This document shows, piece after piece, positions 14,960-21,814 of a stretch of DNA of 21,814 nucleotides. This DNA is from Flavobacteriaceae bacterium (GTDB taxonomy: Bacteria > Bacteroidota > Bacteroidia > Flavobacteriales > Flavobacteriaceae): the NCBI GenBank assembly GCA_013042825.1, contig JABDPL010000122.1:1-21814 (forward strand), given 5' to 3'. Under the pieces are notes generated by a model. That model saw only the letters and a list, made by a program, of their open reading frames with translations, had not been told where the DNA came from and made no database searches. Position 1 is the first letter of the stretch; every line of letters begins with the position of its first letter. The position numbers and the translations under genes were made by a program.

Positions 14960-16169
14960 ATGCCTGATTTTCATCGTAATCGGGATAGAGGAAATGATTG
15001 TATGGAAACCGTGTAATATGAATTTCTCGTACAGCTTCATAAACAACTTTCCTGAAATGATCCAGATTTTCCTTGTTCAGCGCCGAGATGAATAAGGTGT
15101 TTTCAGATTGAGCCATCCAGGTCTTCTGCCATTCCTCCAAACTGAAATGTTTTTTACTTCGTCTAAGCATCAGATCAGATTCATCATAGGGTTCAGGAGC
15201 ATAGGCATCAATTTTATTGAACACCATGATCGTTGGCTTTTCCGAGCATCCGATCTCAGACAGAATGGAATTCACCGATTCGATATGTTCCTCAAAATTA
15301 GGATGGGAAATATCAACAACATGCAACAGCAAGTCGGCTTCTCTTACCTCATCAAGTGTACTCTTGAAAGATTCAACCAGTTGGGTTGGAAGTTTCCTGA
15401 TAAACCCCACCGTATCGCTAACCAGGAAGGGCAGGTTCTTGATAACAACCTTTCTAACCGTGGTGTCCAGGGTAGCAAATAGTTTATTCTCGGCGAATAC
15501 CTTCGACTTGCTGATCACGTTCATCAAAGTTGACTTCCCTACATTGGTATAACCAACAAGAGCAACCCTGACCAATTGACCGCGATTCCCACGCTGAACA
15601 GCCATTTGCTTGTCGATCTTGCTGATCTTTTCCTTCAGCAAGGAAATCTTATCCCTAACGATTCGCCGGTCGGTCTCGATCTCGGTCTCCCCTGGCCCAC
15701 GCATACCGATACCACCTTTCTGCCGTTCGAGATGCGTCCACATACCCTTTAACCTCGGGAGCAAATATTGACATTGCGCCAAGTCAACCTGTGTTCTGGC
15801 ATAACTCGTTTTGGCACGTTGGGCGAAAATATCGAGGATAAGATTTGTACGATCTAAAATTTTAATATTCAGAATCTTGCTGATATTTCTTTCCTGGGCC
15901 GGGCTTAATTCGTCATCAAAAATTGCGGTGCCTATATTATTTTCCTTAACAAAAGCCTCAACCTCCTGCATTTTACCGCTTCCGATAAAAGTCTTTGGAT
16001 TAGGCATCTCCAGCTTCTGAGTAAACCGCTTCACCACCTTGCCTCCGGCCGTATAGGTAAGAAACTCCAGTTCGTCGAGATATTCCTTCGACTTTTGTTC
16101 GTCCTGGTCCTTATTGATAATCCCGATAAGAACTACGGTTTCTATATCTGTTTTCTTTTTTTCTATCAT
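14958..16169 (-). CDS. hflX: GTPase HflX
   Basis: 403 residues, the normal length. HflX is a GTPase that binds the large ribosomal subunit and splits stalled or stress-inactivated 70S ribosomes. The N-terminal domain carries NPKTFIGSGKMQE (57-69) and DRTNLILDIFAQRAKT (106-121); the linker block GGIGMRGPGETEIETDRR (152-169) is the family signature. The G domain shows G1 GYTNVGKST (206-214), switch I with LDTTVR (234-239), G3 DTVGF (252-256), G4 NKID (318-321) and G5 SAL (362-364). The gene is single, with a consensus -7 element 19 nt upstream of its start. Its stop codon is embedded in a shared terminator with the suf side. Confidence 0.96.
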   Translation of the reverse strand: MIEKKKTDIETVVLIGIINKDQDEQKSKEYLDELEFLTYTAGGKVVKRFTQKLEMPNPKTFIGSGKMQEVEAFVKENNIGTAIFDDELSPAQERNISKILNIKILDRTNLILDIFAQRAKTSYARTQVDLAQCQYLLPRLKGMWTHLERQKGGIGMRGPGETEIETDRRIVRDKISLLKEKISKIDKQMAVQRGNRGQLVRVALVGYTNVGKSTLMNVISKSKVFAENKLFATLDTTVRKVVIKNLPFLVSDTVGFIRKLPTQLVESFKSTLDEVREADLLLHVVDISHPNFEEHIESVNSILSEIGCSEKPTIMVFNKIDAYAPEPYDESDLMLRRSKKHFSLEEWQKTWMAQSENTLFISALNKENLDHFRKVVYEAVREIHITRFPYNHFLYPDYDENQA

Positions 16170-16187
16170 TATCTATATGCCGATCTA

Positions 16188-16195
16188 CAAAGGTA
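16188..16195 (-). promoter_or_regulatory. -7 element of the hflX promoter
   Basis: Read on the minus strand, TACCTTTG matches TAnnTTTG exactly and lies 18 nt before the ATG. No TTG sits at the expected -33 distance (only TTA at a short 15 nt spacing). The rest of the 16196-16328 gap is AT-rich and shows no other clear element; the divergent nuclease-like gene has no exact -7 match. Confidence 0.5.
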
Positions 16196-16328
16196 CGAAT
16201 TGCTCAGAAGTAATTACTCCGGTATAAGCAGGGAAAAAAACAGCTTTCAGCAGGTATTTCCTTAAAATCAATTCATTTGAATTTTACTATTTTACGGAAC
16301 GAATCTAATCGATCATCAACAACATTCA

Positions 16329-17321
16329 ATGGGAGCGGGTAAAAAGCACAAGTCGGGGAAGTCCTTCAAAAATTATCTGACAATAGCATTCTATAACCTT
16401 GAAAATTTATTCGATACCGAAGACGACCTGTATACAGATGATAATGCTTTTTTGCCTGATTCCGACCGGCGCTGGACCCCGAAACGATTCCGGAAGAAAG
16501 TGAGGAAGCTGGGGTATACGATCGCTCAGATCGGGCGAAAATCAACCGATAAGCATCCCGTTTTGGTTGGCCTGGCGGAGGTAGAGAACCAATCTGTGGT
16601 CGAGGAATTGCTGAGATCAAAATTCCTCAGGGACCTTCCCTATGATTTTGTGCATTACGACTCCCCCGATGAGAGAGGAATAGATACGGCATTGATTTAT
16701 GATACCAACTTTTTTGAACTGGATCATTCCGAAATTTATTCTATAGAATTATTTGACAAAGAAGGCGCTCAGGATCATACCAGGGATATTCTTTATGTTC
16801 GCGGAAAGCTCAAAGGCGAAATGATGCATATCCTGGTCAATCATTGGCCGTCAAGACGCGAGGGGCCGGAAGAATCAGAACCGAAGAGGTTAAAAGCTTC
16901 CGATAAATTGATCGACATCATAAAGTCGATTACAGAAGCAGATCTGGATGCGAAGATCATTGTTATGGGAGATTTCAATGATGGTCCGAACGATAAAAGC
17001 ATTAAACAGCTGGCCCACTTTCTCGACCTGTATAATCCCATGCAACAACTGAAATCTTTTAGCCGTGGCAGTTTAAGCCATAAATTCCAATGGAATTTAT
17101 TCGACCAGATTTTATTCTCTACTAACTTCTTCGAATTCATACCCGGCAAGCATAGTTTTTCCCGGGCGGATATTTTTGACAGGCAGTTTCTCAAACAATA
17201 CAAAGGCAAATATAAGGGAAGTCCTTTCCGGACATATATAGGTAAAAAATATAAAGGCGGCTACAGCGATCATTTCCCTGTTTATGTGATGCTGAAAAGG
17301 AACCGTCAATCTCCATCTTAA
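16329..17321 (+). CDS. Endonuclease/exonuclease/phosphatase (EEP) family protein
   Basis: 330 residues. Core EEP motifs are in order: FYNLENLFD (21-29), LAEVEN with the metal ligand E84, HWPSRR with H172, MGDFND with D215 and N217, and GYSDHFPV with the catalytic pair D314-H315. This is the Mg-dependent fold shared by DNases, sphingomyelinases and inositol phosphatases; the WPSRR and the FYNLENLFDT variants are those common in Bacteroidota 'endonuclease' annotations. There is no signal peptide; the N-terminus (MGAGKKHKSGKSFKN) is short and basic, which fits nucleic-acid contact but does not prove it. Substrate unknown. The gene is divergent from hflX and ends with a hairpin overlapping its stop codon. 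Confidence 0.87.
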   Translation: MGAGKKHKSGKSFKNYLTIAFYNLENLFDTEDDLYTDDNAFLPDSDRRWTPKRFRKKVRKLGYTIAQIGRKSTDKHPVLVGLAEVENQSVVEELLRSKFLRDLPYDFVHYDSPDERGIDTALIYDTNFFELDHSEIYSIELFDKEGAQDHTRDILYVRGKLKGEMMHILVNHWPSRREGPEESEPKRLKASDKLIDIIKSITEADLDAKIIVMGDFNDGPNDKSIKQLAHFLDLYNPMQQLKSFSRGSLSHKFQWNLFDQILFSTNFFEFIPGKHSFSRADIFDRQFLKQYKGKYKGSPFRTYIGKKYKGGYSDHFPVYVMLKRNRQSPS

Positions 17322-17331
17322 TGGGGTTTTT
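17311..17331 (+). terminator. Probable terminator overlapping the EEP gene stop codon
   Basis: CTCCAT (17311-17316), loop CTTA, ATGGGG (17321-17326), then TTTTT. The stem is 6 bp with one G-T pair; the TAA stop codon (17319-17321) spans the loop and the first base of the right arm. Confidence 0.5.
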
Positions 17332-17346
17332 GAGCTGTTTATTACA

Positions 17347-17368
17347 GGAATTTCACGGGGAATTTCAC
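17347..17368 (+). repeat. Direct repeat GGAATTTCAC, two copies
   Basis: GGAATTTCAC at 17347-17356 and again at 17359-17368, a 12 nt period with only GG between. It lies in the 184 nt gap before the adhesin gene, about 140 nt upstream of its ATG. It could be a regulator site. A degenerate -7-like sequence (TATCTTGC, 17452-17459) is nearer to the gene; no exact promoter match was seen. Confidence 0.45.
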
Positions 17369-17505
17369 TATTATCTCACCTCCTTTTATCGATGTTAATG
17401 ACCGTTTATCTATTAAAGGAATGTTAATTAATCGGGCAATACCATTTTTTCTATCTTGCTATGATATAGACTTCTTAAACAGTAAAAATTAACACAATCA
17501 ACAAT

Positions 17506-20500
17506 ATGAAAAAGGTTACTTTTCTCCTTGTTTTCCTTCTAATTTCATTTGTGTCATCTTCTCAAGTTATCGATCAACCCGCCAACTGGCCTAATCCGGC
17601 CTGGACGACTGTTGGAACATTCAATGCCTCCAGTCTTCTTAATGATCCTTCGGTTGATAATGCATTTGCGTTCGATGATGATGATGCAGGAAGCGCTTCA
17701 GATGACGATGTTGCCGCAGAATCTCCGGTAATAGACCTCACAGCAGCCCAATCAGCAGGTGAAAACCTGATTACTATTTCCGGTGATTATACCTACCGCA
17801 TTCTTGGCGGAAGCCTTAATGTAGAATGGTGGGATGCCGATAGTTCAACCTGGGTTCCTCTTTTCACCTTTGGAGGGACGTCCTTCATAAACGATTACCA
17901 GACTTGCAGCAACCTTGAAGCATTTGAAACCGGATTCAACATAGGCGGATTCACCGCAACCCAACTCTCCGGGTTCAGGTATCGCTACTCATTCGATGAC
18001 GATGATGGCTGGCAGTGGGGCTTCTGCATTCAAAATTCATTGATCCAGAGTCAACTGGCCTCTCCGCCTAACTGCGATGCGGTTGTAACAACCCCTGCAG
18101 ATGGCGCAACCGGCGTTGGCTTAGATCCGGTAATCACATGGACGGCCGCAACCGGTTTCCCAGATGGTTATTTTATCTCTATCGGAACTACTTCCGGTGG
18201 AACAGATATCATTAACAATCAGGACGTAGGGAATGTATTGACCTTTACGCCACCAACCCTTGCATACGACACCACCTATTATGTAACTATAACGCCTTAT
18301 AATGGGGCAGGAAATGCCTCTGGTTGTACGTCATCCAGTTTTACTACGGAAAGCGATCCCAATCAAACGGTATTCTGCTCGGTAGGACCGGTAAATACAG
18401 TATTTTGCTATGAAAGTGGACAGATTACTGAATTTTCTTATGTAAGTGATGACGGCTCTGGTTTACAACTTGTAGTAAACGCTGGTGAAGTTGAAGAAGG
18501 CTGGGATGAATTCGTCGTTTTAGATTCCGATGGGGTAACCGATCTGAATGCCGCTACACCTTATGGAAATAATGGTGATCTTTCAGGCCTGGTTTATCAA
18601 TCCAGCGGTGATACCTTAACAGTGCAGGTTGTTGCCGACGGATCAGTGAGCTGCGTTTCGTCCGGGTTTACACCAATTGACTTAAGTGTTTCCTGTGCCA
18701 CCTGTACAAATCCAACAGTTACTTTCGCTTTGGTTAATGATTGTGCTAACGGTGAACAATTCCTTGTTGAAGCAAATATCACCGATTTGGGAACAGCCAC
18801 ATCCCTTGATGTAACCGATAACCAGGGAAGTCCGGCTCAGACAGCATCTGCTCCAGGTATAATAACCATGGGGCCTTATCCCAATGGAACCGATGTTGTA
18901 TTAACAGTTTCAAACAACGATGATTCTAATTGTGTAGTCACCAGCAGCTCATTCAATCAACAGGCATGTCCTCCAGACAATGACCTTTGTACCCTGGCAA
19001 GCCCTATTGCCTGTGGAGAGTCTGATTCAGGAAATACCAGTGCTGCGACGAATCCCGATGCTCCAGCAGATTTCTGCGGAACGGGTGGAGGCTCACCCGG
19101 AGTTTGGTATTCATTTACCGGTACGGGCGATATTGTTAACGCCTCGTTGTGCGGCTCTACATATGACACCAAAATTCAGATCTGGGAAGGCGATTGCGCA
19201 GCATTATCCTGTGTTGCCGGAAACGATGACAATTTTGGCGCTTGTGGTGGCTTGCAATCTGAAGTTGAATTTTTATCGACTTCGGGTACACAATATTATA
19301 TCTATGTCTTTGGATTCGGTTCCAGTGTCGGAGATTATACATTAACACTTACATGTACCACTCCTCCCGATCCACCGGTAAATGATGACTGTGCGAACGC
19401 GATTGAAATAATAGCAAATGCAGATGACAGCTGTACAGAATTTGCCTCAGGTACTGTTTTCGGTGCTACGGCATCATCAGAATCCAATGGTTGCGGAGGT
19501 ACTTCCGATGACGATGTATGGTTTACATTCGAAGCGGTATCTGCAGATCATGCCATTACGCTTTATGACATTGTTGGAGATACGACCGACCTGTATCATG
19601 TTCTCTATGAAGGTGATGATTGCGGAAACCTGACCCAGATATATTGTAGCGATCCAAACGACAGTGTGGCCAATGGCCTAACTGTTGGTAACACCTATTA
19701 TGTGCGGGTCTATTCTTGGACCTCGACCATATTACAGGATGTTTCCTTTAATATTTGTGTGTTTACAATACCACCACCGATTTATACAAGTACAGACGAT
19801 TTTACAGTTGAAGAACTTGTACAGGATGTACTGATCGATTCTGAATGTAACCAGGTATTCAACATCACCTGGTCAACAGGAACCGATTTTGGAAGTACAA
19901 ATGGAATTGGATACTTTGAACGAAATGGTTCGAGCTGGCCTTTCGAAAGCGGGCTGATCATGACCTCAGGTGATGTGAACAATGCACCAGGACCGGAAGA
20001 TGAAACTATTAGCGACGGTAGCAGTGCGTGGCCGGGAGATCCTGACCTTGAAAATGCCATTACCGGACTAGGCCCCGGTGATACGAACAATGCATCTATA
20101 CTGGAATTCGATTTTATTCCGGTTATTGACCAATTGAGCTTCGATTTTATTTTTGCGGCTGAGGAATATGGGACATTCCAATGTACATTTACCGATGCTT
20201 TTGCATTCTTGCTCACCGATTCTAACGGGGTGACCACTAACCTGGCCATAGTTCCGGGAACAACCGACCCCATATCTGTACTTACGGTACGAGATGAGGC
20301 GTTTAACGGGGGTTGTCCTTCTGTAAATCCTGAATACTTCGATAAGTTCTACGGCACGGGCCCTCCTGAGGCAGAGAACCCGCTTACAAGTCCGACCGAC
20401 TTCAGGGGACATACGGTAACATTGACCGCCCAGGCTACAGTGGTTCCTAATGAACAATACCACATTAAATTAGTTGTTGCTGATGATGGTGATACCTTAT

Positions 20501-21342
20501 TTGATTCTGCGGTATTCTTGGCAGCGGGAAGTTTTGATATTGGAGATATCGACCTGGGTGAAGACATTCTGTTGTCATCTGGTAATGCCAACTGCGAGGG
20601 AGATGTCGTGACGCTTGATGCTGGTGAACTTCCGGACAATAGTTCTATTGCCTGGTTCCAGGACGGCGTATTATTAGATAGTGCAACAGGCACAACCCTG
20701 GATGTTGCGGTCACGGCTTTCTACCGCGCTGAGATCACTATTGATGGAACAGATTGTGTATTCGCGGATGAGATTCTCGTGGAGTTCTTCCCGAATCCTG
20801 AGGTGTCATTTGATGAACCCAGTATCATTAAATGTGCCAATGAAGCGTTTACCCTGGAGGCGCAGGTTGCCAATGCCGATGATCCTAATATGGGTCCGCT
20901 TACCTATATCTGGGAATTGAATGGCGAAATAAAACAGAGCAGTTCCAGCAGTTCATATTTGTTAACTGAAGATTTAGAGGAAGAAGGCACTTTCACAGTT
21001 ACGGTTGTTGATGATAATACCGGATGTTCGGGCCAAAGCCAGTTGGAGGTTGTTTTCTATGAAAACAGGTATTGTGTGGATATTCCCGAGGGATTATCGC
21101 CAAATGGTGACGGTTTTAATGATTGTCTTATCCTTGACCACCTTGAAGACCGTGAGGACATAGTAAAAGCCGAGATATTCAATCGATACGGGACTAAAGT
21201 ATACGAGTTAAACGATTATGTCGATCAATGGTGTGGAACCGACCAGGATGGAAAAGTACTTCCGGTTGGAACATACTTCTACATCATTTACTTCAATTCC
21301 TCGCGTGAACCTATCACCAGCTGGATCTATATTAATTACTAA
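17506..21342 (+). CDS. Secreted multi-domain adhesin-like protein with T9SS type B sorting domain
   Basis: 1278 residues. Signal peptide 1-19 (ends SSS before QVID). In order, with rough positions: a jelly-roll-like N-terminal domain rich in Asp (20-180); a fibronectin/Ig-like domain (187-281, with ATGVGLDPVITWTAATGFPDG); a Cys-rich linker region (290-485); two PPC-like beta-sandwich repeats (490-617 and 624-755, with GVWYSFTGTGD and DVWFTFEAVSAD); a choice-of-anchor-L-like domain (about 763-1010, with FDFIPVIDQLSFDFIFAAEEY); Ig/PKD-like domains (about 1023-1185); and a CHU_C/type B sorting domain (1188-1278) with SPNGDGFND (1198-1206), IFNRYGTKVYE and GTYFYIIYF. Known family behaviour: the sorting domain guides the protein through T9SS to the cell surface or medium. 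The next gene is its PorP/SprF partner. Many paired cysteines fit an extracellular fold. Ligand unknown. Confidence 0.93.
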   Translation: MKKVTFLLVFLLISFVSSSQVIDQPANWPNPAWTTVGTFNASSLLNDPSVDNAFAFDDDDAGSASDDDVAAESPVIDLTAAQSAGENLITISGDYTYRILGGSLNVEWWDADSSTWVPLFTFGGTSFINDYQTCSNLEAFETGFNIGGFTATQLSGFRYRYSFDDDDGWQWGFCIQNSLIQSQLASPPNCDAVVTTPADGATGVGLDPVITWTAATGFPDGYFISIGTTSGGTDIINNQDVGNVLTFTPPTLAYDTTYYVTITPYNGAGNASGCTSSSFTTESDPNQTVFCSVGPVNTVFCYESGQITEFSYVSDDGSGLQLVVNAGEVEEGWDEFVVLDSDGVTDLNAATPYGNNGDLSGLVYQSSGDTLTVQVVADGSVSCVSSGFTPIDLSVSCATCTNPTVTFALVNDCANGEQFLVEANITDLGTATSLDVTDNQGSPAQTASAPGIITMGPYPNGTDVVLTVSNNDDSNCVVTSSSFNQQACPPDNDLCTLASPIACGESDSGNTSAATNPDAPADFCGTGGGSPGVWYSFTGTGDIVNASLCGSTYDTKIQIWEGDCAALSCVAGNDDNFGACGGLQSEVEFLSTSGTQYYIYVFGFGSSVGDYTLTLTCTTPPDPPVNDDCANAIEIIANADDSCTEFASGTVFGATASSESNGCGGTSDDDVWFTFEAVSADHAITLYDIVGDTTDLYHVLYEGDDCGNLTQIYCSDPNDSVANGLTVGNTYYVRVYSWTSTILQDVSFNICVFTIPPPIYTSTDDFTVEELVQDVLIDSECNQVFNITWSTGTDFGSTNGIGYFERNGSSWPFESGLIMTSGDVNNAPGPEDETISDGSSAWPGDPDLENAITGLGPGDTNNASILEFDFIPVIDQLSFDFIFAAEEYGTFQCTFTDAFAFLLTDSNGVTTNLAIVPGTTDPISVLTVRDEAFNGGCPSVNPEYFDKFYGTGPPEAENPLTSPTDFRGHTVTLTAQATVVPNEQYHIKLVVADDGDTLFDSAVFLAAGSFDIGDIDLGEDILLSSGNANCEGDVVTLDAGELPDNSSIAWFQDGVLLDSATGTTLDVAVTAFYRAEITIDGTDCVFADEILVEFFPNPEVSFDEPSIIKCANEAFTLEAQVANADDPNMGPLTYIWELNGEIKQSSSSSSYLLTEDLEEEGTFTVTVVDDNTGCSGQSQLEVVFYENRYCVDIPEGLSPNGDGFNDCLILDHLEDREDIVKAEIFNRYGTKVYELNDYVDQWCGTDQDGKVLPVGTYFYIIYFNSSREPITSWIYINY

Positions 21343-21361
21343 CGAACCTAACTAATCAATA

Positions 21362-21814
21362 ATGAAAAGAGTATTTATCATATTAATTGTATGTTTATTT
21401 GCATCCTCTGCTTTCGGACAGCAGGACCCTCAGTATACACAGTATATGTATAATATGAATGTGATCAATCCGGCTTATGCGGGAAGCACGGAGGGCTTGG
21501 CTATCGGAATACTTTACAGGAGCCAGTGGGCTGGTCTGGATGGCGGACCAACAACCTTTACTTTTGCAGCTCATACCCCGGTGGGTGAGCGCACAGGATT
21601 AGGTTTATCACTCATCGCAGACGAGATCGGGCCTGTTAAAGAGACCAATGCATTTGTTGATTTCTCTTATACCGTTCCGGTTTCTTCGGAAGTTAAATTG
21701 GCCTTTGGTTTAAAGGGTGGTTTCACCTTTCATGATATAGGAATACAGGAAGGATTGATCGACCTGATCGACCTGGGGGATCCCTTCTTCGCTCAGAATA
21801 TAAACGAGACTACG
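21362..21814 (+). CDS. PorP/SprF family T9SS outer-membrane protein, N-terminal part
   Basis: 151 residues seen, open at the right edge; relatives are around 300-350. Signal peptide 1-20 (MKRVFIILIVCLF..., ends AFG before QQDP). The mature start QDPQYTQYMYNMNVINPAYA is the hallmark of the PorP/SprF family, followed by barrel-like strands (LAIGILYRSQWAGLDGGPTTFTFAAHTP, and RTGLGLSLIADEIGPV). Members of this family sit downstream of type B T9SS cargo genes and are needed for secretion or surface attachment of that cargo, as with SprB and SprF in Flavobacterium johnsoniae. It lies 19 nt after the adhesin stop and so should be in the same operon. No promoter is seen in the gap. Confidence 0.93.
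   Translation, partial: MKRVFIILIVCLFASSAFGQQDPQYTQYMYNMNVINPAYAGSTEGLAIGILYRSQWAGLDGGPTTFTFAAHTPVGERTGLGLSLIADEIGPVKETNAFVDFSYTVPVSSEVKLAFGLKGGFTFHDIGIQEGLIDLIDLGDPFFAQNINETT

Noticed and set aside
17647..17732. Gat-rich (Asp codon) stretch considered as a DNA repeat
   Set aside because: It is simply codons for an acidic protein segment, without a regular DNA period.
19782..20463. Long minus-strand frames inside the adhesin gene
   Set aside because: They mirror the anchor-L-like domain region; the plus-strand protein is continuous with a signal peptide and sorting domain.
1..21814. Search for CRISPR, toxin-antitoxin, integrase, transposase, tRNA or rRNA
   Set aside because: No spaced repeats, clover-leaf sequences, DDE or recombinase motifs were seen on reading; the region looks like ordinary chromosome.

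Overview
The window is chromosomal DNA from a member of the Bacteroidota, most likely a marine or environmental Flavobacteriaceae. Four things point there: a SUF gene order typical of that group, with DUF2480 and DUF3078 genes on its end; a type IX secretion (T9SS) type B C-terminal domain protein followed by a PorP/SprF gene; several exact copies of the Bacteroidota -7 promoter element TAnnTTTG; and generally weak Shine-Dalgarno sequences. No rRNA, tRNA, CRISPR array, transposase, integrase or phage structural gene was seen.

Left part (1-6850) holds mixed single genes. They are the start of a secreted Asp-box (BNR/sortilin-like) beta-propeller protein on the minus strand, a small glycine-zipper membrane protein, a PepP-type Xaa-Pro aminopeptidase, a BrnQ branched-chain amino acid carrier (minus), an alpha/beta hydrolase, and thiamine-monophosphate kinase ThiL (minus). 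Around thiL sit three very small proteins that share an exact C-x4-H-x16-C-x2-C spacing. Two are a recent tandem duplication and the third is a much more diverged copy; this is the least explained part of the window.

Middle part (6868-14960) is the iron-sulfur cluster assembly locus. A strong terminator and a -7 element precede an A-type carrier, sufB, a lipoprotein gene, sufC, sufD and sufS, packed with 0-7 nt gaps or a 4 nt overlap. A second consensus promoter then precedes sufE, a DUF59/SufT-like gene and a DUF2480 gene; a DUF3078 outer-membrane protein follows after 72 nt, and a bidirectional terminator closes the region. SufS and SufE release and relay sulfur, SufBCD is the scaffold, and the A-type and DUF59 proteins act in transfer or maturation. 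The lipoprotein inserted between sufB and sufC is an unusual passenger; its C-terminal part resembles the OB-fold domain of NlpE.

Right part (14958-21814) holds hflX (minus), an endonuclease/exonuclease/phosphatase family protein, a 1278-residue secreted multi-domain adhesin-like protein with a T9SS type B sorting domain, and the start of its likely outer-membrane partner of the PorP/SprF family, which runs off the window.

Several obvious longest-ORF starts are wrong. sufB should start at 7389, the lipoprotein at 8839 and sufE at 12630. The longer sufE start codon (TTG, 12594) is better explained as a -33 promoter element. All intergenic gaps are under 300 nt. Those at 653-844, 6435-6597 and 16170-16328 hold only promoter-like elements or nothing recognisable; those at 1157-1390 and 17322-17505 hold a weak hairpin and a direct repeat respectively.
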